Position numbers and translations under genes: made by a program
Assembly: GCA_903813345.2 (NCBI GenBank)
Contig: CAIIXF020000002.1
Location: 27,041,223-27,105,222, forward strand
DNA length: 64,000 nucleotides
Direction of reading: 5' to 3'
DNA from: Owenia fusiformis
Lineage: Eukaryota; Annelida; Polychaeta; Sabellida; Oweniidae
The notes under the pieces: model-generated
Seen by the model: the letters and a program-made list of their open reading frames with translations, nothing else
The model's database searches: none
Told to the model about the DNA's origin: nothing
Part shown: positions 22,458-32,460 of the stretch, piece after piece
Layout of the letters: each line of letters opens with the position of its first letter
How positions within the stretch are numbered: the stretch's first letter is position 1

Positions 22458-25400
22458 GTAAGATTGTTTTACATACGTGGAAATGAAAATTGTAAATCAA
22501 GAAAATAAATACAGTAATCACAATATATCATTGCGATAAACAAGGCCCGTGTGTCTTTAGCATACTAAAGATGTACGCCCCTGTAATGCCTTGGTCACAT
22601 ATGCTCCGATCCATCGGCCGGCGCCCGGCCGATTGAGTGTTTTGTTCAATATTGTATTCAATTTTGAGCAAAATACTCAATCGGCCGGGCGCCGTAGTGA
22701 AAATCGGAGCAAATGTGACCAAGGCATAACCCTACTACCACACTTTTTCCACTACGCTCTCGAAAATGTGCCTCAACTGTGTACGAACGGACTAGACGGA
22801 ACTTCATGGACTTTCCCGGACGGGGAATGTGATTAAGTATTTTGAATCGATTCAAAATTCGATGGCGACCATACCGTTCTGTAATCAGGTCATGATGACC
22901 TTCTAGACTAAAGCCCTGTATACACCAATGGGGCAAAATCCCCCTTGCCCCATCGAGTCCCATCTTGCCCCATCGAATCCCAACTTGCCCCATCTAATCC
23001 CACGAAGGACCATGGGACCTTGAGGACTTTGCCCCATTGAGTCCCATCGTGCCCCATCGAATCCCAACTTGCCCCATTGAGCCCCATGAAGTCCTATCAT
23101 ATCCCACGGAGTCCCATAAAGCAAGTCACGTGATACGTCATATGATCGGAATCCCACGTTGCCCCATAGAAAGAATGAGCATGTTCATTCTCGATGGGGC
23201 AAGATGGGAGTCCGTGGGATTTTGTCCCATCTTGACTCAACTTGCCCCATCGAGTCCAGCCGAGTCCCACGTGGGACTTAATGGAACCTCGTGGGACTCG
23301 ATGGGGCAAGATTGGGCAAAATTCGATGGAGTCCCACGGACTTCATAGGGCCAAATCCCAAAAGGTCCCACGAGGTCCCACGCAATGTTAAGTCTATTAA
23401 GGTCCCAACTTGCCCCATCGGTGTATACCGGGCTTAAAAGACGCGTTATACGACGTTGTACACCGACGTGGTGCGACCTGAACGAACTGCGAATGAAATG
23501 GACGTATTGAAGACTGTTTATGAACGAAGTAGCTAACTATGTTAGACATATTTCCCGACCACATCCAGATTGAGCCCGTTTTATGACGTTTTCGTAGGAC
23601 TGGCAAGAACAGGTAAGAACTAGTTTGGTGTGATAGGGGGTTAACAGAATATGATTTCATCGTAGGCCTAGTGGAGTGTGAACCCTTGGATGCTCCGGTA
23701 AACGGCTCCTTACAATTGATAAACGGTGAGACACGCGTCGGCACTGTCGTTTTTTATTCCTGCGACGAGGGGTCTGTTTTAAGTGGCAATACTACAAGAT
23801 TATGTCAAAAAGTGTACGGACCTGCATCCAGTTCGAGTGACAGTAGTCACAGCCACAGTTACCGCCGCGTTGTCGGAGCAGAATGGAGCGGTGATGAACC
23901 AACATGTGAACGTAAGTTAAAAATGTAATAAATAGTTTTGTAACAAATAGATACAGCTATCCCAGTAAAACATATAGCGATAACCACGGCAATTGTGTCT
24001 TGAAAAGAGGTGAATAAGAGAAAATGATTTTATTGTAGCCCTATTGGAGTGTGAACCATTAGATGCTCCGGTAAATGGTTCATTGCAATTGATAAATGAT
24101 GAAAGTTGTAACAGCGCTGTCGCTGTTTATTCCTGTGATGAAGGCTTTGTGTTAAATGGAAATTCCACTAGAGTATGCTCGAGTAGCGTTAACGAAGCGG
24201 AATGGAGTGGTAATGAAGCAATCTGTGAACGTAAGTAATTAAACTGTTATTAAAATAATTGTGTAACAGTAATTACAATATATCATAATAGTCCATGGTA
24301 GGAAATCTCTAGGACGTCTAATAAAGGAGCTGTTAGCACACTATAGTGCAGCAATATTTGACCTAATATTAACATACCTATACATATGCTCCCTAATAAT
24401 TTTTGTTATGACCGTTTAACATACTTCCGGCTTTTAGGCTGAATTATGCCTGTCATTAGCAGAGGACCAAAAATTACCCAAAACTAAAATCCCCCTTTCT
24501 CATTATTTGGAGAACACAATGCGACAGAAAATAATACAAATAGTTTTAAACATAATTATGACTTAGGTTTCTAAGCTATAAGTTTGAGGTTGTTTTTCTC
24601 ACTAACACAAAAAAATAATTATGTAATCAGTGTATTGACGTTTTGTATTGTTTCTCAGATATTAATGAGATAATGGTACAAATGAATCACTTTTATATTA
24701 GAATGACAAATGCTTAAATTATGCTAGCTAGTTTTTCACAACATGTGTCCCAGTACTTTTTGAGATATGGACTGTTATTCCGCGGTGAACATTATCATTA
24801 AAGGAGGAGGGCCTATTGCTCTTCCTTGACTAATTGCGAGTGCAGCTGAAATTCTATTTCTTGTGCTTAGATATTGCTCAGTTGCTTATAAAACAACAGT
24901 CAAGATTTGGTCAAATTCATGAATCAAGCACACTTGTTTAATTACGCTAATTAAACACCAACATTTACGGTAAAATTATAAAAAAAAATTACATTATGAT
25001 AATCCATTTTTGTACGTATTTTTAGAATAACCGTCTGTGTCTTATAAAATTTATAAAAGTTTGAATCAAAATATTTTCATTTTTGATCCTTTGTGATAAA
25101 ATACATTTTTCGACCCGAAAGACGGACGTTTTTTTCAGCAAATGAACTCCTTAAACATTGCTTCAAATGTTGCTGCGCTATAGTGTGCTACGGATCCTTC
25201 ATATTCGGTAGTCATATCATGGACTATAACGATAAACAAGGCCAATTGTTCTTGAGCTTTCTAGGGATAACCACAGCTTATGCATCTTGAGCTTTCTAAA
25301 GAGCTGAATTAAAGTAAATATTTTCATCGTAGGCCTATTGGAGTGTGAACCATTGGAGGCTCCGGGAAATGGTTCCTTGCAATTGATAAACGGTGAAACT

Positions 25401-28400
25401 TCCAATGGCGCTGTCGCTGTTTATTTCTGTGATGAAGGGTTTGTATTGAATGGAAACTCTACAAGAGAATGTTTGAGTAGCGTAATCGAAGCGGAGTGGA
25501 GTGGGGATGATCCTATCTGTGAACGTAAGTTAAAAAAACTGAAATAAAAAAGTTTCGTAGCATATAAATACAGTAATTACAGTAGCATCGCGATAAACAA
25601 GGCCCATATGTCCCCAGCTCTCAAAAACAGTTTATAATTTCATCGTAGCCCTATTGGAGTGTGAACCATTGGAGGCTCCGGGAAATGGTTCCTTGCAATT
25701 GATAAACGGTGAAACTTCCAATGGCGCTGTCGCTGTTTATTCCTGTAATGAAGGCTTTGTGTTAAATGGAAATTCCACTAGAGTATGCTCGAGTAGCGTT
25801 ATCGAAGCGGAATGGAGTGGTGATGAAGCAATCTGTGAACGTAAGTAATAAAACTGTTATTAAAATAAGTGTGTAACAGTAACCACAATATTAACAAATA
25901 GATACAGTAATAACAGTATAGCATCGTGAGAAACAAGGCCAATGTGTCTTGAATTTCTCAACGTGGTAAATGACAATTTATATTTTCATCGTAGGCCTAT
26001 TGGAGTGTGAACCGTTGGAGACACCGATAAATGGTTTCTTGCAATTGATAAACGGTGAAACTTCCAATGGCGCTGTCGCTGTTTATTTCTGTGATGAAGG
26101 GTTTGTATTGAATGGAAACTCTACAAGAGTATGTTTGAGTAGCGTAACCGAAGCGGAGTGGAGTGGGGATGAACCGACCTGTGAACGTAAGTTGTATTAC
26201 TGAAATAAAATTATTTGTGTATCTGACCATTGTATGATACATGTTTCTCGTGTGGTTATTTCAGATTCAGCCTTCTTAACCCCATAAAAATACATTCATT
26301 ATCCCTCATAAAACGTCACACGTCTAAGAAGTCACACCGCTATCAACAATACCATACTATATTGTAATCTATTGTTTTATACACAGGAAATTCAGACATG
26401 CACACATATTTCATTATTGAACTGAAATATGAAAAATATACCGGTATACATACGTATTCGTCTTTGATGAAATACATCAATACCAAGTATTGAGGAATCA
26501 GTTACAGTTGGGGACAAAAATAAATGACAGGTCGATTTTCGATCACCATTTCCTAATTATGGTGGTCTGAAAGCCCATAATTTCCAATATTGTCTAGATA
26601 CATATCCCTTAAAATTTGTATATTTTACATTATGTATAATCTCATCCACTGATTTATGGCCTCTTGTAAATTCTCTTATTTTTAACATGGGAAATCCTCA
26701 CTTCAGCAAATCCACCTGTCATTTATTTATGTCCCCAACTGTATCTATGTTATTTCTTATGTTACATAACTACGTAGCGATAGTTTCTATAAATATAACC
26801 ATACCCGCCGATACACCATACTCATTCTCCATTTACGTAAAGCTGTGGATTGTGGAATTCCTACGCGTAATGATGGCTTTCTTAATATTTCCTACACAAC
26901 GACAACACTTGGATCGATCGCGAACTTCAGTTGTCCGGCATGTGGACGACGTCTGGTTGATGGTAACAATATCACTTGCCTGCCCAGTGGAGAATGGAGT
27001 TGTAGCGAAGCAAGTTGTGTAGCCCGGGGTATGTAATGCCTTGGTCACATATTTGCTCCGATTTTCACTACGGCTCCCGGCCGATTGAGTTTTATATTCA
27101 AAACTGAATAGTGAATACAATGTTGAACAAAATACTCAATCGGCCGGGCGCCGGACGATGAATCGGGGCAAACGTTACCCAGGCATAAGATCCGTGATCC
27201 ATTTCCAAAATGGACGGAAATAATACAAAACATCAGGGATGTCGATCACTGATGGCATTCAGGTTAATATAAGCTGGGCATAAGGTGAAGTGTTTAACCT
27301 GTATAAAATTGTTGACGTTCTTGGTCAACCCTGTCTCTTCCACCTTACCCCCATAACTGTGGGGTTATTTTGAGTTTTTTTTATATTTAGGACATTTGAT
27401 TATCAAAGTAACCCCACAAATAACCCGACATGTATGGGGCTATTCTACCTCTGCGTGCCAGAGCGATTACTGTAGCAACATCCTCCGATCACAGGGCTTC
27501 AAAATCCAGAATATAGTCTTTCTTTTTACCCCCTGCGATAAGCAGGTAGCCTTTCCCCAATTAAGAACTCGCAATCTGATTGGCTGTGGCAACACTGCGA
27601 CAAAAATCATGCATAAGTCATTGCGCATAATAAGATCACGTGATTCAGTTTAATCGGGCGCTTCGAAATTGGTTTTAGCAGGGGGAAGAAGGAGGAACGG
27701 ATTCTGGATACCTGCTTAGGAGGATGCTGTAGCACCATCAGCAAATCTTTAGTTTTGTGTTTTAGCGGTATGGACAACAAGGGTGAATAGACTGTGTACA
27801 GATGTTGTCGGAGGGCAAACATTGCTTGTGAAACCTGTTGAAAGCTTACCTGATTGTCAACGTATTTGTATTGCTTTGAACCAGTTTGAATGCAAGTCGG
27901 TTGAATGGGGTCGTAACACTCAGGCGGGTAATAATGATGGCATTGCGCTTGATTGCACATTGCAAGGCTTTGATTTGTCGGAACCAAATGTGACAACTAC
28001 TGATTGTAGAGCAACATACTACAGCGAACTTATCTGTGAGTGCTGTTTCTAAATCTATATCTGTATGCGAATTCATTTGTATTTTACTTTTCGAGCACCC
28101 ATTGCGTACCGAGTATCCTTTCCATATTCAATTTCTTATATCATATGTCGAAAGAAAAAATCATACCTTTGGAACTAGCTTCTTGACTTATAGATTTATT
28201 AATTTCAAAGAAACCCAAAGAGTATTTAAAAATATGTCCGTCCAACGCTAAAAACGCTAAAATATATGTGTGTAAATCGTACTATCTATATGCGTCTTCG
28301 CGTTTTTCTCACTAATAATCCGAAATGGTTACAACTGTTATCTTCTAATCTAGATGAAATGATTTAGAAAATCACATATTAAAAGTTCAAACTAATTTCT

Positions 28401-28554
28401 GTTTCGCTTTATGCGTCTGGGAGTATTAGATATTTAACAGTTTGGTGAAAATTTAATGTAATAAAATAAAATAAAATTAGATTTACTGAAAATCGCATTA
28501 TCAACTTGCTGCATGATGTATTACAATATTTTATATTATTTAGGTCGTCCATGA
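22343..28554 (+). CDS. CCP-PAN gene, copy B: signal peptide, six CCP domains, one PAN domain
   Basis: Gene-level entry. Exons are 22343-22457, 23666-23911, 24039-24230, 25333-25524, 25649-25840, 25995-26186, 26843-27028, 27766-28035 and 28544-28554. Every coding junction is phase 1, the sum is 1596 nt, and the predicted protein has 531 residues: signal peptide plus basic linker 1-38, CCP1 39-120 (with insert), CCP2-5 121-376, a different CCP6 377-438, PAN 439-528, then a short tail ending Cys-Arg-Pro. No membrane anchor follows, so it should be secreted. Symmetrical phase-1 exons explain how CCPs could multiply by exon duplication; CCP2 to CCP5 are very similar to one another. Function is unknown. 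Multi-CCP secreted proteins in invertebrates include complement-like and lectin-associated molecules, but nothing here decides this. Its introns carry several transposon insertions absent from copy A. Confidence 0.72.
22587..22726. mobile_element. 140-bp palindromic MITE with TAA duplication
   Basis: Nearly the whole element is an inverted repeat: TGCCTTGGTCACAT..GCTCCGAT at the left, the complement ending ATGTGACCAAGGCA at the right, and ACTCAATCGGCCGGGC inside. TAA flanks at 22584-22586 and 22727-22729. It is the same family as 27037-27185. TAA plus palindromic structure suggests a PIF/Harbinger-type MITE. Confidence 0.85.
22912..23434. mobile_element. 523-bp element with 25-bp inverted ends and GCCCCATCGA repeat core
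   Basis: Ends are inverted, AGCCCTGTATACACCAATGG and AGCCCGGTATACACCGATGG, flanked by TAA at 22909-22911 and 23435-23437. The interior repeats words such as TTGCCCCATCGAGTCCCA in direct and inverted orientation about a centre near 23180. It is clearly richer in GC than its surroundings. The open frames in it (for example 23037-23348) are repeat artefacts. Confidence 0.85.
23666..23911 (+). CDS. CCP1 exon, copy B, with Ser/His-rich insert
   Basis: A 246-nt phase 1-1 exon (acceptor ATCGTAG, donor GTAAGT). The sushi pattern is intact: LVECEPLDAP, YSCDEGSVL, RLCQKV, AEWSGDE, TCE. Between the third Cys and the Trp it has 18 extra residues including SSSSDSSHSHSYRRV. The insert sits in the hypervariable stretch before the Trp and keeps the frame. 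Confidence 0.85.
24039..24230 (+). CDS. CCP2 exon, copy B
   Basis: A 192-nt phase 1-1 exon (acceptor TATTGTAG, donor GTAAGT). Sushi domain with LECEPLDAP, YSCDEGFVL, RVCSSS, AEWSGNE and ICE. Its 3' half is almost the same as the exon at 25649; the first half has DESCNSA in place of GETSNGA, adding an odd cysteine. Confidence 0.88.
24300..25280. other. Intron of copy B, about 1 kb without exon
   Basis: AT-rich. A frame at 25093-25290 has no domain. A few lines before the next exon (GATAAACAAGGCC..TTGAGCTTTCTA) resemble the sequence preceding the other CCP exons, consistent with exon-plus-intron duplication. Confidence 0.45.
25333..25524 (+). CDS. CCP3 exon, copy B
   Basis: A 192-nt phase 1-1 exon (acceptor ATCGTAG, donor GTAAGT). 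Sushi domain LECEPLEAP, YFCDEGF, RECLSS, AEWSGDD and ICE. It looks like a mosaic: the first half matches 25649 and the second half matches 25995/6388. Confidence 0.9.
25649..25840 (+). CDS. CCP4 exon, copy B
   Basis: A 192-nt phase 1-1 exon (acceptor ATCGTAG, donor GTAAGT). Sushi domain LECEPLEAP, YSCNEGF, RVCSSS, AEWSGDE and ICE. Counterpart of 1999-2190 in copy A. The following intron is only 154 bp and preserves the empty site of the 4.05-kb insertion in A. Confidence 0.9.
25995..26186 (+). CDS. CCP5 exon, copy B
   Basis: A 192-nt phase 1-1 exon (acceptor ATCGTAG, donor GTAAGT). Sushi domain LECEPLETP, YFCDEGF, RVCLSS, AEWSGDE and TCE. Counterpart of 6388-6579. Confidence 0.9.
26505..26741. 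mobile_element. 237-bp Tc1/mariner-type MITE, TA duplication
   Basis: Inverted ends CAGTTGGGGACAAAAATAAA and CAGTTGGGGACATAAATAAA, about 28 bp long with one mismatch. Flanked by TA at 26503-26504 and 26742-26743. The paralogous intron in copy A (about 6892-6903, CAATTATCTATG) has the uninterrupted site. Confidence 0.92.
26843..27028 (+). CDS. CCP6 exon (second type), copy B
   Basis: A 186-nt phase 1-1 exon (acceptor CGTAAAG, donor GTATGT). VDCGIPTR, FSCPACGRRL, ITCLPSGEWSCSEASC. Six cysteines instead of four, as in copy A. An NIS and an NIT sequon are present. Confidence 0.85.
27037..27185. mobile_element. 149-bp palindromic MITE with TAA duplication
   Basis: Same family as 22587-22726 (TGCCTTGGTCACAT, CTCAATCGGCCGGGCGCC). 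TAA at 27034-27036 and 27186-27188; copy A at about 7187 has a single TAA. It sits only 8 bp inside the intron after CCP6, directly behind the splice donor. Confidence 0.9.
27346..27442. mobile_element. 97-bp hAT-like MITE, 8-bp duplication
   Basis: Inverted ends TACCCCCATAACTGTGGGGT and TAGCCCCATACATGTCGGGT. Flanked by TTCCACCT (27338-27345) and TTCTACCT (27443-27450), one mismatch; copy A has one TTCTACCT at this place. An 8-bp duplication fits the hAT superfamily. Confidence 0.75.
27478..27726. mobile_element. 249-bp insertion with 8-bp duplication
   Basis: Flanked by CTGTAGCA at 27470-27477 and 27727-27734; copy A has one such site just before the PAN acceptor. The ends carry inverted CATCCTCC/GGAGGATG. 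Internal similarity between arms is imperfect (ATCCAGAAT, CCCCCTGC). Probably a hAT-like non-autonomous element. Confidence 0.7.
27766..28035 (+). CDS. PAN/apple-like exon, copy B
   Basis: A 270-nt phase 1-1 exon (acceptor GTGTTTTAG, donor GTGAGT). Contains RLCTDVVGG, PDCQRICIALNQFECKSVEW, ALDCTLQGFD, TDCRATYY. Counterpart of 7404-7673. The first six residues differ most between copies (VWTTRV here, AWAPFV in A), next to where the 249-bp element inserted upstream. Confidence 0.75.
28544..28554 (+). CDS. Terminal micro-coding exon, copy B
   Basis: After acceptor TTATTTAG: GT CGT CCA TGA, giving Cys-Arg-Pro-stop when joined to the PAN exon. Conserved in copy A (8186-8196). ATTAAA at about 28678 could serve as poly(A) signal. 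Confidence 0.6.
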
Positions 28555-28759
28555 TGATAAGCTATAAACTACACCCTTAATGCAAGTGCACGCTGTTGAT
28601 GAAAAAACTAGATGTAAACTATGATTGACGAAGCAGTGCAATAGATTGATTGATTCATTGGATTTGTAATCTCAATTATTAAAATACATATAGGAAAACT
28701 ATTTAAAATGTGTAATTGGTTACATAAACTCTACATAGAGGTTCTTGTATGAATAGCTG

Positions 28760-30120
28760 TGTAAGATGGTCCTTTCTTGATGAGTTTGATAAGTTTTGCT
28801 TTGATAATGTTTCTTTTTCTCGTCTTCTCGTCTTCTCGTCGGATCAACTGTATTGAAGATTGGTCAGACTGGTATATGCCCTGCCGCTCTAAGATCAAGA
28901 GCAATGAATTGTGATTTTTCAGTTGAAACAGGGAAACATCACATTCAACAAACATGACTGTTCCCCGGGAATTTTCTCAGAAAAACTAAAGTTGATCTAC
29001 TCTCAACAAGTAGGTTAATGTGTGTGAGTATTGCTAGAATCCATTTCAATGGTAAGAATGGGACAGTGGGCTTAAACGGGACATTTGGCTTGCTTTTAGA
29101 ACTTTTTGTTGGTATTCAACAGGCTAAGGGCAATTGAAACAATTTCTAAATGACAAAGATGGCATGGCAATCGATCATTGTTTCTTTATTATTTACAAGA
29201 GGGGGAGAAACCCCTGGGTTCAAAGATGACATACGCTTATAATGTAAATCTGTATTGAGATGGCATCGTCGCTGATTGGTTTAGCGAGTCGATCGTTGAT
29301 TGGTTTAAAACTAGGTCAATTTGAAAACTTTGAAAACCAAGATGGAGGGAAGTATAAATATACGTACTTCCGAGAAAAGAGGTGCGCGAAGGAGGAAATC
29401 GTATGTCATCAATTGAATCATGGGGTTTTCCCTCCTCTTATTATTCACAAACGATTAATAGGATTCTGCTGCTGCCATCTATATATCGTCCAAAAACTTA
29501 TTTACGGGTGGCTAATTAATAACAAGTAAAATATATACAGAATCGTAAAGGAATAAGATGGGATAGATATAGTTTAAAATGTTTGAAGCACTATTTACAA
29601 TGTTTAGAAAAATGTATGACATTGTTGAATGATGAAAGCAAATTATATTATAAAAGTGTGCAACCGTTTTTTGAGAATTAATTATTTTCTATCCGTCCAG
29701 TCCCTTTAATGTCAGGAACATGAATAGATGATTGGAGTTGTGTTATGGTGACATGATATTTCTGATAGATTTGAGAGATTAACAATTGCTTTCATTGTCA
29801 ATTCTCTCTCAAAGTCAATTCATGTTTCAATCGTATAAACATGCTATTAAATTAAGCAATATGAACAGAGCCTGTGGTAATTTTCAAACTCTTACATGTT
29901 TGGTACCCCGTTTTATGTCATCAATATCACTATGGTGATAAGGACCAATGACAACTTCAGAAGACAAAATTGGTTCTAACGCTACAAGTTATTTTGAAGG
30001 AGCACATCGTGTTTCTAAACGTAAATGTTAAAACGGTACTAGGATTGCGCCAAAAAGTAAGAACTATGGATGGATATATAGCCTATTTATAAGCCTAACA
30101 TTTTAATAAATTGTGCAATA
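28760..30120. other. AT-rich stretch, no gene recognised
   Basis: The similarity with the copy A 3' flank ends near 28860. The frame at 29260-29529 has no domain and no splice support. Confidence 0.4.
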
Positions 30121-30129
30121 TCATCACAT

Positions 30130-31110
30130 GTTCAGCTGGGACCACTGTTATTGATTCATTAACGTACGATGACGCTACGCTATCCTTAAGCCATGGGCAA
30201 AAAAACCAAATATGGATATCACAGCAAAACATTCATAGAACAGCTCAGAAGGAACACGCACAACTGGAGGGATCGCTTATATAGTTACAAATCAAAAGCT
30301 TGTCTCATTCAACAGGTAAGGACAATCACGCCCGGTGATCGTGAATATGGGACGGAGGGGGGGAGCAGGCAATTTCTGCTTGGAAATTCAACAAATCTGG
30401 AAGATTTATTTTTTCAAGAAAAAGTTTACTATTGAATTGCTGAATGGATAGGCGCACGGTATGGTAGAATATGTTAGGTTTTCTGGGATTTTTTCTGAAA
30501 CGATACGCATCTAAGGTATGAGATCTATTAAAAAAGGCGCAAGGCCATCAACAGGCACAAATCAACGTTTTTGCTATAAATCAAGCAACAATGGTCTGGA
30601 CGACCTGTAATAAATACTTGTAAGTGATGTTATCATAACTAAATTAATGTCATTGCTGAATTTATAAAATAAGTTTCACTTTATATTTCGGCAATAATAT
30701 ACCCATAAGTTATTCTCAAGGTATATCCATGGCATGTGAGATATTATATAAGCAATAACAAAGGGACTTCATTCATTGTCTGGGCGAGAAACCTATAGTA
30801 TAATGCATCTTTAATTAAGTGCTACAGGTCGAATTCAGTCCGTTCAAGTCGTATAATATTGTGTGTAAATTGCCTACTTCCAAAGGAACATATTAATTAA
30901 AATCGAACTGAAAAATCGCTTTATCAATTTGCTACATGGTGTATTAAGATATTTTGTTTTATTTAGGCATTCCATGATCTTCAGATATAAATTAACCTTT
31001 TCACAATGCAAGTGGATGCGAAAGATGAAAGAACTAAACCATAATTGACCAAGCAATGCATCAAATTGATTGATACATTGGATTTGTAATCTCAATTATT
31101 TGAAGATACA
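30130..31110 (+). pseudogene. Decayed third copy (C) of the CCP-PAN gene: ends only
   Basis: Positions 30130-30315 align with the promoter/5' noncoding exon of copy B. Positions 30900-31110 align with the last intron, terminal exon and 3' flank of A and B (CTGAAAAATCGCTTTATCAA, ATTGGATTTGTAATCTCAAT). The terminal exon would read GC ATT CCA TGA after acceptor TTATTTAG (30965-30966). No CCP or PAN exon lies between them, so the body was deleted. The frame at 30193-30435 overlaps the 5' exon but is closed in copy B, so it is probably not coding. Confidence 0.6.
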
Positions 31111-32460
31111 CATCAAATCCTGATGAAGGATGTCATGTTCAATATATTTTACTTTAACTGCAAGCCAATAAAAATGGACGTTTTAGCGTACACCCTGCTG
31201 TGTAAACATATGCATAAACAGACTCTGTAATTTGTTTTGCTTGGGCAAGACTGCAATAGACTTTCATTTCAGTTTAATGATTTATGAACAAGTAATGGTT
31301 GAATCTGTCTGAGACTCAAATGTCACACTACGGGATTACCCTGTCAATGTAAACATTGTGATTCATCATGAAAATCAACGGAGATTTTTTTAGAAAAGTT
31401 GAAAAAGTCATAGTAAATGATTTGAAATAACTGTGCTAATCAAAGTTATTATTGTGGAAAACTTTTCACTGAATTAAGATATGCTAATTAAGGCCAGTGT
31501 ACGCTTTGGAATTTTTTTGCAATTTTGAAAAGTAAACCACTGAATATTGTAGTAATTCAAACATTATGAAGAATTATCAACCCTCAATTGGTAGTCTAGG
31601 TACACTAATGCATCTTTTGTGCAAGATTGAAAGATGTACGAGGGATGATCAGGAATTTCTCGACCATTAGCTCTATTTTTGCAATTTTTTATCCTTTCTT
31701 AATGATTTTTTCACATAATATAACCCAAATATATAGGATCCCACCATGAAGATTTCATTGTTCTCTGACATCATTATCCAATTATTTTTGTTACCATGGT
31801 AACTTGTGACGCGACAAGGTCGAGCTCAGAAAAAATACCAAATTTGAAGAACAAGTCATTTTATATGATGTTTAGACACTGCATTTATTGCTGAATATGT
31901 GACATACTGTAATAGGTTGTACTATTTCATTAAGTATATTCATTAATGTTCGTAGTAACTGGCATTATTCTTCCATCAATTCTAATCCTTCAAAGTAGTT
32001 ACCAGCACCAGAGACATATAAAACATGTCTCTGCCAGCACTTTATGAGCATTTTTGTGAATTCCTGAATGATCTCATTACTGTCCTCAAAGTGGATACCT
32101 CTTAATTTGTTCTCCACTGTTGGGAAAAGATAGAAATCACACCTAATTCTGGGTGATACGGTGCATGTGGTACACGGTCACAACCGATGGAAACAATCAC
32201 ATTTTGTAGGCAAAGACTACTAAGTATGTGAAAAGCCATAACAAATGCTTTTAAAACGCTGGTAACTACTTTGAAGGATTAGAATTGATGGAAGAACGAC
32301 AGTTACTATGAACATTGATGAATATATTATTTATGACTTGTGAACTTGAGCTTTTTTGTGTTACAGGCTTTCCATGGGGGCGAATTTTATTGTATTGTAA
32401 GTTAACATGTGTTCTAATGATATATGTAGGTTACAATCCTGCTAGGGTTGGAATTGGCTA

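Noticed and set aside
22737-22836. NGLDGTSWTFPDGEC reading as an extra extracellular exon of copy B
   Set aside because: The Trp/Cys pattern is partial, no acceptor precedes it and the frame ends in a stop without a usable donor.
23037-23348. Proline- and serine-rich frames on both strands
   Set aside because: Produced by the GCCCCATCGAGTCCCA repeat inside a TIR element; several frames are open at once.
30193-30435. 80-codon frame starting MGKKTKYGYH
   Set aside because: It aligns to a segment of copy B that has stop codons in all comparable frames, so it is better explained as a noncoding 5' exon.
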